Positions 11,920 through 20,302 of a DNA stretch of 64,000 nucleotides are shown piece by piece. The notes under the pieces are model-generated. The model had not been told where the DNA came from. It saw only the letters and a program-made list of their open reading frames with translations, and made no database searches. How positions within the stretch are numbered: the first letter of the stretch is position 1; each line of letters starts with the position of its first letter. This stretch comes from Sediminibacillus dalangtanensis (GTDB taxonomy: Bacteria; Bacillota; Bacilli; Bacillales; Amphibacillaceae), in the NCBI RefSeq assembly GCF_017792025.1, contig NZ_CP046956.1, forward strand, positions 2,604,001 through 2,668,000. The letters run 5' to 3'. Both the position numbers and the translations under genes were made by a program.

Positions 11920-11930
11920 GCTTGCTTTTT
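11895..11930 (+). terminator. Terminator overlapping two convergent gene ends
   Basis: The hairpin has outer GCAAGC/GCTTGC and inner TTACGGT/ACCGTAA arms, followed by five Ts on the plus strand. It overlaps the last codons of the C39 gene and of asnB. Confidence 0.85.
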
Positions 11931-13813
11931 GTTTGGTCTTCTTCTTGCAATTCTTCGAAAGAATACTTTCTTTCCACGTAAATTTGGTGCCATAACATGA
12001 ACATCAAAACCGTCCAAATCTTTCTGCTGTAATCACCTTTGCCTTGGCAGTGATCCTCCAGAAGATTTTCAATATAGTCTTTATGAAGCAAGTGATCTGT
12101 CTCACTTTCAGCAATCAGATTTTTTGCCCAATCATAAAGTTCATCCTTCAACCAGTGGCGAATCGGCACCGGGAAACCAAGTTTTTTTCGGTCGAGTACG
12201 TGATCAGGTACGATGCCACGAGAAGCCTCACGCAAAATGCTTTTAGTGGTTCCATTAGCGATTTTCAAATCGACTGGAATTTCACTTGCAATCCGGAAAA
12301 CTTCTTTATCCAGGAAAGGTACGCGTAACTCAAGGGAGTGAGCCATGGTCATTTTATCTGCTTTCAGCAAAATATCGCCGCGCAGCCATGTATGAATGTC
12401 GATGTATTGCATTTGGTTTACCGGATGTTCTCCAGCCACGTTGGCATAAAGCGGTTTCGTGATTTGCTGATAGTACAGATCAGGGTGATAGGCTTTCAGC
12501 AGCTGTTTTTTCTCCTCATCTTCGAACATTTTCGCGTTACCGATGTACCGATCCTTCAGCGGCGTAGTTCCTCGTTCCAAAAAGCTTTTTCCCCTTACTC
12601 CCTCCGGCAGAACAGATGCGACTCTGGAAAGCAAACCTTTGGCCGGTGACGGAATCGACTCGAACAACTTCAACGATTCCGGTTCACGGTAAATATTGTA
12701 GCCGCCAAACAGTTCATCAGAGCCTTCACCGGAAAGTACAACAGTGACATGCTTGCTGGCTTCTCTGCCGACAAAATAAAGCGGTACACATGCCGGGTCT
12801 GCTAACGGATCATCCATATGCCACATGATTTTCGGTAGTTTTTGGACATATTCCTCGGGAGTTATCGTATAAGAAATGTTTTCAACGTTCAGCTTTTCTG
12901 CCGTTTCTTTCGCTACATCCACTTCGGAATAGCCATCTCTTTCAAATCCGACCGAGAAGGTTTTGATATTAGGATTAAATTCCCTGGCAATGGCAACAAT
13001 CAAAGAAGAATCTATCCCACCGGAAAGGAATGAACCAACCGGGACATCACTGCGCATATGGACATTGACAGAATCATACATGACATCCTGAATTCGTTTG
13101 ATCCATTCGTTTTTCTCCATTAAGACCGGCGCGAACCGGGCATGCCAATAGCGCGTGAACTCGATCGGCTCGCCTGGCTTTTTGACAAAGAAATGGCCTG
13201 GTTCTACTTTTTTAACGCCCTCGGTCAATGTCATCGGCTCTGGAGCGAATTGAAAGCTTAAATAGTGCTGCAGTGCCGCGGTATCAACTTGTTCACTTTC
13301 CCTCATCATGGTGATGCTTTTTTTCTCGGATGCGAAGTATGTACCTTCGTCCATTTCACTGTAAAAAAGCGGCTTGATTCCGAAAGGATCTCTGACTCCG
13401 TACAGTATTTGCGTTTGCTTATCCCATATCAATACAGAAAACATCCCTCTTAGTTGTTCAAAAGCAGCTGTTCCATGCTCTTTGAACATAGCAATGATAA
13501 CTTCCGTATCGGATTCGGTCGTAAAGGTGTATCCCTTTTCAGTCAACCGGTCACGCAGTTCGATATAATTGTAAATCTCTCCATTAAAAATCATCCAATA
13601 ATGATCGTCATCATAATTGAACGGCTGCTGACCACTTTCTATATCGATTATGCTTAATCTTCTGAAACCAAGTGAAATATATTCATCATAGAAGTAACCC
13701 TCATCATCCGGACCTCTATGGGAAATTACATTATTTTGCTTTTGAAAGGTATTTTTGTTGTTTTGATCTGGTGCTTGAGGTTGGTTGCGGATCATTCCGA
13801 TAAAACCACACAT
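11909..13813 (-). CDS. asnB: Asparagine synthetase (glutamine-hydrolysing)
   Basis: Makes asparagine from aspartate, glutamine and ATP. 634 residues, the length of the B. subtilis AsnB group. The N-terminal Ntn-type glutaminase domain begins directly with Met-Cys (MCGFIGMIR), so Cys2 is the nucleophile after Met removal, with HRGPDDEGY and FNGEIYNY. The synthetase domain has the PPi loop SGGIDSSLI and SGEGSDELFGGY. Start: ATG at 13813 with SD GAGAGG; the upstream extension would bury the catalytic Cys and is rejected. Monocistronic and convergent with the C39 gene. Confidence 0.97.
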   Translation of the reverse strand: MCGFIGMIRNQPQAPDQNNKNTFQKQNNVISHRGPDDEGYFYDEYISLGFRRLSIIDIESGQQPFNYDDDHYWMIFNGEIYNYIELRDRLTEKGYTFTTESDTEVIIAMFKEHGTAAFEQLRGMFSVLIWDKQTQILYGVRDPFGIKPLFYSEMDEGTYFASEKKSITMMRESEQVDTAALQHYLSFQFAPEPMTLTEGVKKVEPGHFFVKKPGEPIEFTRYWHARFAPVLMEKNEWIKRIQDVMYDSVNVHMRSDVPVGSFLSGGIDSSLIVAIAREFNPNIKTFSVGFERDGYSEVDVAKETAEKLNVENISYTITPEEYVQKLPKIMWHMDDPLADPACVPLYFVGREASKHVTVVLSGEGSDELFGGYNIYREPESLKLFESIPSPAKGLLSRVASVLPEGVRGKSFLERGTTPLKDRYIGNAKMFEDEEKKQLLKAYHPDLYYQQITKPLYANVAGEHPVNQMQYIDIHTWLRGDILLKADKMTMAHSLELRVPFLDKEVFRIASEIPVDLKIANGTTKSILREASRGIVPDHVLDRKKLGFPVPIRHWLKDELYDWAKNLIAESETDHLLHKDYIENLLEDHCQGKGDYSRKIWTVLMFMLWHQIYVERKYSFEELQEEDQTKSKLTV

Positions 13814-13850
13814 AATCTTGCCTCTCTTTCTATATGTTGACATCTTGTTA

Positions 13851-13859
13851 ATTATAGCA
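13851..13859 (-). promoter_or_regulatory. asnB promoter, extended -10
   Basis: On the minus strand TGCTATAAT gives a consensus -10 with the extended TGn motif, about 40 nt before the asnB start codon. No good -35 hexamer is present, as is common for extended -10 promoters. Confidence 0.5.
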
Positions 13860-13908
13860 CAATCCAATTTTCAATACTAACCGAAAAATAGACAGAAAGT
13901 GCAATCAA

Positions 13909-13937
13909 CAAAAAACCTGCCAAAAGACCCGGCAGGC
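13909..13937 (-). terminator. Terminator after the Sm-like small gene
   Basis: CCTGCC/GGCAGG stem with a 9-nt loop, followed on the minus strand by a TTTTTTG run, 55 nt after the stop of the small gene at 13993. Confidence 0.75.
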
Positions 13938-13992
13938 TTCCATCATATCCTTCGGAAACCTGGATGGGTTTTCGGCAGTTTCTCCTACTCTT

Positions 13993-14262
13993 CTACCAAA
14001 AAATAAAAGGAAGCAAGGTAAGTGCCGCTATAGAAGCGAATGCTATCCCATAGGCAGCACCGTATCCCCAGCCCCAGCCAGGTCCATACAAAAACAACCC
14101 TGGGCCGCCGGGACCCGGATCTCCGACTCTGTCTTCAATCGGGCGGATGAACACTCGGTCCCTGTGCACTCTATCAATGATTCCCCGGTGAACAGTGCCA
14201 TCTTGACAAGTAATTTTGACGGCTTCCCCAATATTTCTGTTGCACGTTTCGAAATGGCTCAA
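13993..14262 (-). CDS. Small protein with Sm-like N-terminus and hydrophobic C-terminus
   Basis: 89 residues, not assigned to a named family. The N-terminal half has a short beta-barrel-like pattern (GEAVKITCQDGTVHRGIID then DRVFIRPIED), similar in spacing to Sm/Hfq-type or LSM strands. It is followed by a Gly/Pro/aromatic linker (GPGGPGLFLYGPGWGWGYG) and a terminal hydrophobic segment of about 20 residues. Start: TTG at 14262, 7 nt after a perfect SD AAAGGAGG; the upstream ATG lies before the SD. It has its own terminator. Function unknown; a membrane-tethered regulatory or nucleic-acid-binding protein is only a guess. Confidence 0.7.
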   Translation of the reverse strand: MSHFETCNRNIGEAVKITCQDGTVHRGIIDRVHRDRVFIRPIEDRVGDPGPGGPGLFLYGPGWGWGYGAAYGIAFASIAALTLLPFIFW

Positions 14263-14441
14263 AGAATAACCTCCTTTGCCTGGCATCTAGAACATTTCTT
14301 AAGTTCTTCAATACGCCGGTTACAGCCATTATATGAAACCATCCCCCCTGCCCAATCGGGCGGTTGAAACAGAATGACAGCGGAAATTGAATTTCAGAAC
14401 AGAGACCCATCCTATCTTTTCGATTTCTGGTTACTCGACCT

Positions 14442-15320
14442 TTAGTATCCGTTTCCAATATGCTGTTTTAGTTTAGTGGTCGTTGTTTCTATCGTATCTT
14501 GTTTAATCTTTATATAATAAATACCATTCATATGAGTTTCTTCTACACCATTCTCCAAGTCAACCACCTCTATTGGGTCCGTATTACTCTCTTCGATTTT
14601 GAAATGGGTGAGAACATCGCTCGGAATATTTGTTTCGCTTTCTTCAACGATCTTTTTTAGCTGCGAAAAGGTTAACTGTTCTTCCAGTAAATCTCCAAGC
14701 TGTATATGATTTGCCCTTCTTTCAGCCTCCGTTATTTCCAGTCCTCCATATATTTCTTCTTCTGAAAAAATGGAATAGTAATCAACAGATAAATCGAAAA
14801 GATTTGAGACTGTGGATGAGACAGCTTCAGGGGACGAATGAAAAGCATATGCGTGCATTAATTTATCCTCATGTTTTTTTTCTCCTGCAGCATTATATAT
14901 TTCCACATAAGCATCTCTTGGAATCGGTACTAACTTTATGGTTTTCTCCGTACTGTTGTATGTTAATAAAATATGAACCGTCGTTCTCATATTATCATTC
15001 TCAGTTGAATCCTTTCCCATTAGTAAGACGGAAAATGAAGTACTTTCTTGCTCTTGCTCAGAGGCATGGTTTGAAAGTGGCTGTTTTATCCCGTCATTTT
15101 GATAAAATTTTGGTAAAAGAATCCCTATCAATAAAAGTACTGCAATGAAAGTGCCTAATATTGGACCGACAAAACGTTTACCAATGTAGAACAAAGAATC
15201 CCTTCGGTTACCTTTGTGTTTCCTATGGATTTTTCTAAGTGTTTCTATCCTGTCTTCTCTCGTAAACGTTAAATCATGATCATCTTCATATCTTGAAATT
15301 CGCTTAGTAAATTTCCCCAT
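14442..15320 (-). CDS. LCP (LytR-CpsA-Psr)-like membrane protein, putative anti-sigma partner
   Basis: 292 residues: a basic cytoplasmic N-terminus of about 50 residues, one TM helix at about 52-72, then an extracellular region. Residues about 95-200 resemble the first half of an LCP domain (SVLLMGKDS, DNMRTTVHILLTY, LVPIPRDAYVEI, DKLMHAYA, DYYSIF). The second half of LCP, with its usual R-x-R block, is not recognisable, so phosphotransferase activity is doubtful. Its start overlaps the end of the ECF sigma gene by 17 nt, implying translational coupling. Inference: the cytoplasmic part may hold the sigma factor and the LCP-like part may sense the envelope. Confidence 0.75.
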   Translation of the reverse strand: MGKFTKRISRYEDDHDLTFTREDRIETLRKIHRKHKGNRRDSLFYIGKRFVGPILGTFIAVLLLIGILLPKFYQNDGIKQPLSNHASEQEQESTSFSVLLMGKDSTENDNMRTTVHILLTYNSTEKTIKLVPIPRDAYVEIYNAAGEKKHEDKLMHAYAFHSSPEAVSSTVSNLFDLSVDYYSIFSEEEIYGGLEITEAERRANHIQLGDLLEEQLTFSQLKKIVEESETNIPSDVLTHFKIEESNTDPIEVVDLENGVEETHMNGIYYIKIKQDTIETTTTKLKQHIGNGY

Positions 15321-15837
15321 ACACCTCAGCCTCCTCTAGTAAATTTTTCAGCCTTTGCTTTCCTCTCCTAAGTCTTGTTTTAACGGTGTTAAGATTCAAA
15401 CCAGTTACTTCAGCTATTTCTGGGATGGATAAGTCTTTGTAATAATATAAATAAATAACTTCTCTGTAGCTTTCGGGCAAAGAGAACATAAGACTTTTCA
15501 TCTCTTCAGATTCTGATTTTTTTATAACCTCATTTTCTGTTAAGGATGAAATAGATTTGATTGCATTCACAAACACACTTTTGGTTTTGACTTTCCGATA
15601 ATGCCAACTCCTTAAATAATCCTTGCATTGATTGACGGTGATCCGGTATAACCATGTTTTGATGGTTGAATCATAACGAAATTTACCCAAGTTTTCATAA
15701 CACTTAATGAAAGAATTTTGGACCATATCTTTAGCAGTTTCTTTATCTTTCACATAATTGAATGCTAATCTTACCAAATCATCCCCATGTTTTAACATTA
15801 TCGCTTCTAAGAAATCTTCTTTTTCTCCTTTTTCCAT
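15304..15837 (-). CDS. ECF-type RNA polymerase sigma factor
   Basis: 177 residues with sigma region 2 (LVRLAFNYVKDKETAKDMVQ, then YDSTIKTWLYRITVNQCKDY) and region 4 (LPESYREVIYLYYYKDLS, then TGLNLNTVKTRLRRGKQRL, a helix-turn-helix). There is no region 1 or 3, as expected for the ECF class. Start: ATG at 15837 with SD GAGGGGA; six upstream codons are excluded. It overlaps the next gene by 17 nt. An ECF-type promoter lies 40-70 nt upstream, which suggests autoregulation. The subgroup cannot be fixed by eye; it is of the sigma-M/V/W/X style. Confidence 0.93.
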   Translation of the reverse strand: MEKGEKEDFLEAIMLKHGDDLVRLAFNYVKDKETAKDMVQNSFIKCYENLGKFRYDSTIKTWLYRITVNQCKDYLRSWHYRKVKTKSVFVNAIKSISSLTENEVIKKSESEEMKSLMFSLPESYREVIYLYYYKDLSIPEIAEVTGLNLNTVKTRLRRGKQRLKNLLEEAEVYGEIY

Positions 15838-15879
15838 AACTCCCCTCTTTTCCACCTTTCTTTGCTAACTCCACCTATA

Positions 15880-15906
15880 GACGATAGCCGAAATCGATTA
15901 GTTTCG
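15880..15906 (-). promoter_or_regulatory. ECF-type promoter (autoregulatory candidate)
   Basis: On the minus strand CGAAAC (15906-15901), a 17-nt spacer and CGTC (15883-15880). Bacillus ECF sigma factors read TGAAAC or similar and CGTC/CGTA with 16-17 nt between. The site is about 45 nt before the ECF sigma start codon. Confidence 0.6.
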
Positions 15907-15996
15907 GAATTAACCAGAAATTTTCTGCCTCTCCTCATCGGTAGAAAGGATTGTGGTATCAAAAATGCACAAACATCATACCCACCTCAATAAAGA

Positions 15997-16102
15997 AAAG
16001 CGCAAGCGCCTGTTCAAAGGAGTACAGGCTAAAGCCGCCACGTCCTGTGGCAACGCTTGCATGACCCACATCGTTTGGTCCTCCGACAAGCTTAAGCAAA
16101 GC
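15997..16102 (+). repeat. Family-D structured repeat, 3'-truncated copy
   Basis: Begins AAAGCGCAAGCGCCTGTTC and runs to ACAAGCTTAAGCAAAGC, then diverges. It is nearly identical to the first half of the 27646 and 42345 copies and includes the GCCAC/GTGGC mini-hairpin, but lacks the second half with the long stem. Confidence 0.85.
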
Positions 16103-16177
16103 ACCTTGCCGGACCGGAATGTTTACCACCATTGATTCAAAAGAGAAATTGGTTACTTCACAGGTTAAAATAAAAAT

Positions 16178-16232
16178 AAAAAAACCGAACGAGATCGAAT
16201 AATTAAAATTTCGAATCATCGTTCGGTTTTTT
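16178..16232 (-). terminator. metK terminator (CCGAACGA hairpin)
   Basis: ACCGAACGA/TCGTTCGGT outer arms with poly-A and poly-T on either side, just after the metK stop. The same CCGAACGA core recurs at six other places in the window (see family A). Confidence 0.85.
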
Positions 16233-16260
16233 ACCCTTTTCAACTATGCTATTGTTACAT

Positions 16261-17460
16261 TTACTGGTTCAAAAATTCATTCAAACTGTTTACCTTATCG
16301 GTCTTTTCCCAAGGAAATTCGATATCGGTTCTGCCAAAGTGTCCGTACGCAGCTGTGTTTTGATAAATAGGACGTTTCAAATCAAGCATCTTGATAATAC
16401 CTGCTGGACGAAGGTCAAATAATTCCCTCACAGCTTTTACTAATTCATTTTCCGTTACTTTCCCTGTACCGAAGGTGTTAATCGATATGGATACTGGTTC
16501 TGCCACACCAATGGCGTAAGCAAGCTGGACTTCACAGGACTCGGCTAGTTCCGCTGCCACAATGTTTTTCGCAACATATCGTGCCGCATATGCAGCCGAG
16601 CGGTCCACTTTGGTGGCGTCCTTTCCGCTGAATGCGCCGCCTCCATGACGGGCGTATCCCCCGTAAGTATCAACAATGATTTTTCTTCCTGTCAAGCCGG
16701 CGTCCCCTTGTGGACCACCGATTACAAACCTGCCTGTTGGATTGATGAAATACTTTGTTTTCTCATCCAGAAACGCTTCCGGCACAATCGGCTTAATGAC
16801 AAATTCTTTAATGTCCTGTTGAATTTGTTTGAGCTCGATTTCCGGATGATGCTGGGTGGAAATGACGATGGTATCCACTCTTACTGGTTTGTCATTTTCA
16901 TCATATTCTACTGTCACCTGGGTTTTTCCATCCGGGCGCAAGTAAGGCAGAATGTTTTCCTTTCTGACATCTGACAGACGCTTACTTATTTTATGGGCGA
17001 GTGAAATAGGCAGCGGCATTAGCTCTGGCGTTTCATTATTTGCGTACCCGAACATCAGACCCTGGTCACCAGCACCGATTGCTTCGATTTCTTCATCGTA
17101 GCTTGTATCTTCGCGTGCTTCCAAAGCCTGATCCACGCCCCCCGCAATATCAGGGGACTGTTCATCGATCGCGGTCAGGACAGCGCAAGTTTCCGCATCA
17201 AAGCCATACTTCGCTCTCGTGTACCCAATATTTTTCACTGTCTTACGAACAATGCTTGGAATATCAACATAAGTAGTGGTAGTGATTTCCCCCGATACTA
17301 AAACCAGACCGGTAGTAACAGTTGTCTCGCATGCCACACGAGCATCTGGATCACTTGCCAAAATTTCATCTAAAATGGCGTCAGAAATCTGATCACAAAT
17401 TTTATCGGGGTGTCCTTCTGTAACCGATTCTGAGGTGAATAATCGACGATTTGCAGTCAT
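16261..17460 (-). CDS. metK: S-adenosylmethionine synthetase
   Basis: Makes SAM from methionine and ATP in the cytoplasm. 399 residues. Signatures: [20 protein letters not shown] at the N-terminus (catalytic His and Mg-binding Asp), [12 protein letters not shown] (methionine-binding region) and [19 protein letters not shown] near residue 260. Start: ATG at 17460. The gene sits behind a SAM-I riboswitch, so it is feedback-controlled by its product. It is next to pckA, in the same arrangement as in B. subtilis. Confidence 0.98.
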   Translation of the reverse strand: MTANRRLFTSESVTEGHPDKICDQISDAILDEILASDPDARVACETTVTTGLVLVSGEITTTTYVDIPSIVRKTVKNIGYTRAKYGFDAETCAVLTAIDEQSPDIAGGVDQALEAREDTSYDEEIEAIGAGDQGLMFGYANNETPELMPLPISLAHKISKRLSDVRKENILPYLRPDGKTQVTVEYDENDKPVRVDTIVISTQHHPEIELKQIQQDIKEFVIKPIVPEAFLDEKTKYFINPTGRFVIGGPQGDAGLTGRKIIVDTYGGYARHGGGAFSGKDATKVDRSAAYAARYVAKNIVAAELAESCEVQLAYAIGVAEPVSISINTFGTGKVTENELVKAVRELFDLRPAGIIKMLDLKRPIYQNTAAYGHFGRTDIEFPWEKTDKVNSLNEFLNQ

Positions 17461-17623
17461 TCTGCTAAATCCTCCTTCATTTCATCAAATAATACGGAAC
17501 CGCTCTTTCCTAGGTATGTTATTACAATTTCATTAAGCTGGTGAATTTCCATTCCCGTTAAACTGTTTTTTGTCATCTATACGAATAAAATCATGAGCGC
17601 ATGGTATTTTACCTCTAATCAAA

Positions 17624-17785
17624 CAAAAAACCTTTCCTTAATAAGGAGAAGGAAAGGAAAATGGCCTTTCTCATCTTATCGTCCAAGGTAAAACCTTGCA
17701 TCAGGTTGGCACCTTTTCATCTGCATGATGGTTGCCGGGTTTCTTCGGGCCTGTCCCTCCGCCGTCTCTGGATAAGAGAGTATCC
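17624..17785 (-). promoter_or_regulatory. SAM-I riboswitch (S-box) of metK
   Basis: On the minus strand, P1 arms CTCTTATC and GATAAGATGAG enclose the conserved AGAGACGGCGGAGGGA, CAGGCCC, AACCCGGCAACC and AAGGTGCCAACCTG blocks. Downstream, CCTTTCC/GGAAAGG arms followed by TTTTTTG (17657-17624) form the terminator. SAM binding should end transcription before metK. Confidence 0.96.
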
Positions 17786-17860
17786 GTTCGCACTTTATCG
17801 TAACGAAACATGCCGGCAATGTCAATAAATTACCACCTTTTTGGTTGGAATTAACTTATG

Positions 17861-18247
17861 CTATTGAGGGAGTTTGCACACACCGTTGGTACACTTGTTT
17901 TTAAAAATACGATAACGGTTTTTGGCTATCAATCGGTACAGAGGGTCTCCTATCACTTCAGCATACGGCAGGTACATCAGGAATCCCAGCGGTGCAGTTA
18001 AAGGACAACGGACAAGCATAAATCGAACAGCTTGGTAACCTGTACTTATTTTCCCATCAGGCTTCACGAGATGGATTTCTCCCCTTATCACTTCCCGTTG
18101 TTTACTCGAAACGGTTTGCCTTTTTTCATATTCCTGTAGCGATAGCCATCGAAAAGCGCCAAACCAGTCCAGCAGCTTGATTACTTGTTTTGTCTGCCGG
18201 CACAAGTAACAATCGCCATCGTAGAGTACAATTGATTTACGTTCCAT
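17861..18247 (-). CDS. DCC-family thiol protein (DUF393)
   Basis: 128 residues. The N-terminal DCC motif is LYDGDCYLCRQT: Asp-Gly-Asp-Cys followed three residues later by Cys, at about residues 9-20. That is the hallmark of the thiol-disulfide oxidoreductase-like DUF393/YuxK family. A further Cys pair occurs at the C-terminus (NKCTNGVCKLP). No signal peptide, so probably cytoplasmic. Redox activity is predicted from the motif only. The SD is weak. It stands alone between the metK leader and the pckA promoter and is divergent from pckA. Confidence 0.85.
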   Translation of the reverse strand: MERKSIVLYDGDCYLCRQTKQVIKLLDWFGAFRWLSLQEYEKRQTVSSKQREVIRGEIHLVKPDGKISTGYQAVRFMLVRCPLTAPLGFLMYLPYAEVIGDPLYRLIAKNRYRIFKNKCTNGVCKLPQ

Positions 18248-18350
18248 ATTATCCCGCCTTTTTGAGCTTTTACTAGTCCCTTCCCTTTATTTTAACGAAA
18301 ATAAAGCAATAGCGGAAATTTTAACGATCACCTTTCATTTTGTAAACCAG

Positions 18351-18380
18351 TATGTTATATATTAATCATTATGTTATACT
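18351..18380 (+). promoter_or_regulatory. pckA promoter with two CcpN-type boxes
   Basis: Two direct copies of TATGTTATAYW, at 18351-18361 and 18370-18380, 19 nt apart. Both fit the consensus I recall for B. subtilis CcpN (TRTGHYATAYW), the repressor of gluconeogenic genes including pckA. The second box contains the likely -10 (TATACT). This suggests glycolytic repression of pckA by a CcpN homologue, which is not in this window. Confidence 0.65.
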
Positions 18381-18422
18381 ATTCGTTATCAAGCTATCAA
18401 TTTACACAAAGGAAGTGAGCAA

Positions 18423-20003
18423 GTGAACCCAACAAATGAAAGCGCTTCTAAATTGGGCAAAACGATCCTGCAGAACTGCCAATTCAATCTTTCTACAGAA
18501 GCACTGGTAGAAATCATCGAGAAACGCGGCGAAGGAACCATTACTGCCAATGGGGCCGTCAGCGTCACTACCGGAAAATATACCGGACGCTCTCCGAAAG
18601 ACAAGTTCATTGTAAACGAAGGGGAAGCAGCTGAACAAGTTGACTGGGGTTCTATCAACAAGCCGATGGATAAAAACAGCTTTATCGCCTTGTATGAACG
18701 CGTCATGGAGCACCTTCGCTCCCAGGACACGCTTTTTCGCTTTACCGGCTGGGCAGGAGCTGATACAGACTACCGACTTCCGATTGAAGTCATCACCGAA
18801 TTTGCCTGGCATAACTTGTTTGCCCGACAGCTTTTTATCCGGGAAGACAAAGAGACTGCCGGTAAACATAATGCGTTCACTGTCATTTCCGCTCCCACTT
18901 TCAAAGCAAATCCCAAAAGAGATAACACCAATTCAGAGGCTTTCATTATTATTTCTTTTGAAGAAAGAATCATCCTAATTGGCGGCACCGAATATGCAGG
19001 GGAAATTAAAAAAGCAGTTTTCTCCGTTATGAATTACTTATTGCCACAACAGGGAGTGCTCCCTATGCACTGTTCCGCCAATACCGGTGATTCAGGAGAT
19101 ACTGCCCTGTTCTTCGGATTATCCGGTACAGGCAAAACGACATTGTCTGCAAATCCTGATCGCTGTCTTATCGGGGATGACGAACATGGGTGGTCACCTA
19201 ATGGCGTTTTCAACATCGAAGGGGGATGTTATGCCAAGTGCATCGGGCTAAGTGAGGAGAAAGAACCTCAGATATACCATGCCATCAAACATGGTGCTGT
19301 TCTGGAGAATGTTTTCTGTCATAACGGAATGCCCGATTACTCCAATACGGAACGGACGGAAAACACAAGGGCTGCTTACCCGTTGGACCATATTGACAAT
19401 AGCATTTTCCCAAGCAAGGGACCACATCCAAAATCGATTATATTCCTGACTGCCGACGCATTTGGTGTACTCCCTCCAATCAGCAGATTGACAAAGGAAC
19501 AGGCGATGTATCATTTTCTCAGCGGCTACACCAGTAAACTGGCTGGTACGGAGCGGGGCATCACCGCACCAGAAGCGACTTTTTCCGCCTGCTTCGGTGC
19601 ACCCTTCCTGCCGCTTGCCCCGGCGGTATATGCCGATATGCTCGGCGACAAGATCGATCAATATGATGCAGACGTTTACCTTATCAATACCGGTTGGATA
19701 AAAGGACCTTTCGGTATCGGGGAAAGAATCCCGCTTGTTTATACAAGAGCGATGGTGGACACAGTCCTGAAGCAGCGTCTCGATGGAGTAAACACGGTAC
19801 CAGATGACTATTTTGGGCTTCATATTCCGGAATCCATTCCTGGTGTTCCGAGCCAATTGCTGAAACCATGGGAATCCTGGGAATCTTATTCCTCTTACCA
19901 GGAAAAAGCAGCACAACTTGCAGCTAAGTTTCATGAAAATTTCCGGTCTTTTACAAAAGTAAGCGAGGAAATCAAAAACGCCGGCCCTGTGTACGAGGGA
20001 TAA
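18423..20003 (+). CDS. pckA: Phosphoenolpyruvate carboxykinase (ATP)
   Basis: Gluconeogenic enzyme converting oxaloacetate and ATP to PEP, CO2 and ADP. 526 residues, a normal length. Signatures: the P-loop [13 protein letters not shown], the following metal site [15 protein letters not shown] near residue 60 and [11 protein letters not shown]. Start: GTG at 18423 with SD AAGGAAGTGAG. A cre-like sequence (TGAAAGCGCTTCTA, 18437-18450) falls inside codons 5-10, but it mismatches the consensus at one core position. The gene has its own terminator. Confidence 0.97.
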   Translation: MNPTNESASKLGKTILQNCQFNLSTEALVEIIEKRGEGTITANGAVSVTTGKYTGRSPKDKFIVNEGEAAEQVDWGSINKPMDKNSFIALYERVMEHLRSQDTLFRFTGWAGADTDYRLPIEVITEFAWHNLFARQLFIREDKETAGKHNAFTVISAPTFKANPKRDNTNSEAFIIISFEERIILIGGTEYAGEIKKAVFSVMNYLLPQQGVLPMHCSANTGDSGDTALFFGLSGTGKTTLSANPDRCLIGDDEHGWSPNGVFNIEGGCYAKCIGLSEEKEPQIYHAIKHGAVLENVFCHNGMPDYSNTERTENTRAAYPLDHIDNSIFPSKGPHPKSIIFLTADAFGVLPPISRLTKEQAMYHFLSGYTSKLAGTERGITAPEATFSACFGAPFLPLAPAVYADMLGDKIDQYDADVYLINTGWIKGPFGIGERIPLVYTRAMVDTVLKQRLDGVNTVPDDYFGLHIPESIPGVPSQLLKPWESWESYSSYQEKAAQLAAKFHENFRSFTKVSEEIKNAGPVYEG

Positions 20004-20040
20004 ATAGATGTAGTGACTCCACGAGCAATCGATTCACACT

Positions 20041-20078
20041 AAATCCTGCAGAGAAATTTTTTCTCAGCAGGATTTTTT
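20041..20078 (+). terminator. pckA terminator
   Basis: AAATCCTGC/GCAGGATTT outer arms, GAGAA/TTCTC inner arms and a run of six Ts. Confidence 0.9.
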
Positions 20079-20302
20079 AATTCCTCTTCTCTTCCTCCGA
20101 ACCATTCCGATGCTCCATAAATAGGAGTACTTTACTAGGAATAGGATTAAGGATAACTTCCGATTCCTTATCCTGTCACCTAAGAAAAATAGCTTCCTTG
20201 TTCTTCGCATTTCCAGCTTCTATTCCCCTGGGCATTTCACACACTTTGGGCTTGCGCATACAATAATCCAACCGAATATATTTCAACGAAAGGTTGACCG
20301 AT

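Larger units (their letters stand above)
15838..16260. other. Intergenic region with repeat and terminator
   Basis: The gap between the sigma factor and metK has no supported gene. It holds the ECF promoter, a truncated family-D repeat (15997-16102) and the metK terminator. Short reading frames here are repeat sequence; the same peptide is encoded by other family-D copies. Confidence 0.7.

Noticed and set aside
15959-16243. Minus-strand frame encoding KLVGGPNDVGHASVATG
   Set aside because: The same peptide appears at 27525-27776 because both are family-D repeats; there is no SD, and the conservation is that of the DNA repeat.
18437-18450. cre (CcpA) site TGAAAGCGCTTCTA within pckA
   Set aside because: A conserved C is replaced and the site is inside the coding start; a chance match is as likely, so it is only mentioned under pckA.
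20080-20302. TPP riboswitch before the ThiY-like transporter operon
   Set aside because: The CTGAGA and ACCTGAtctggaTAAT-type blocks of the THI element are absent.
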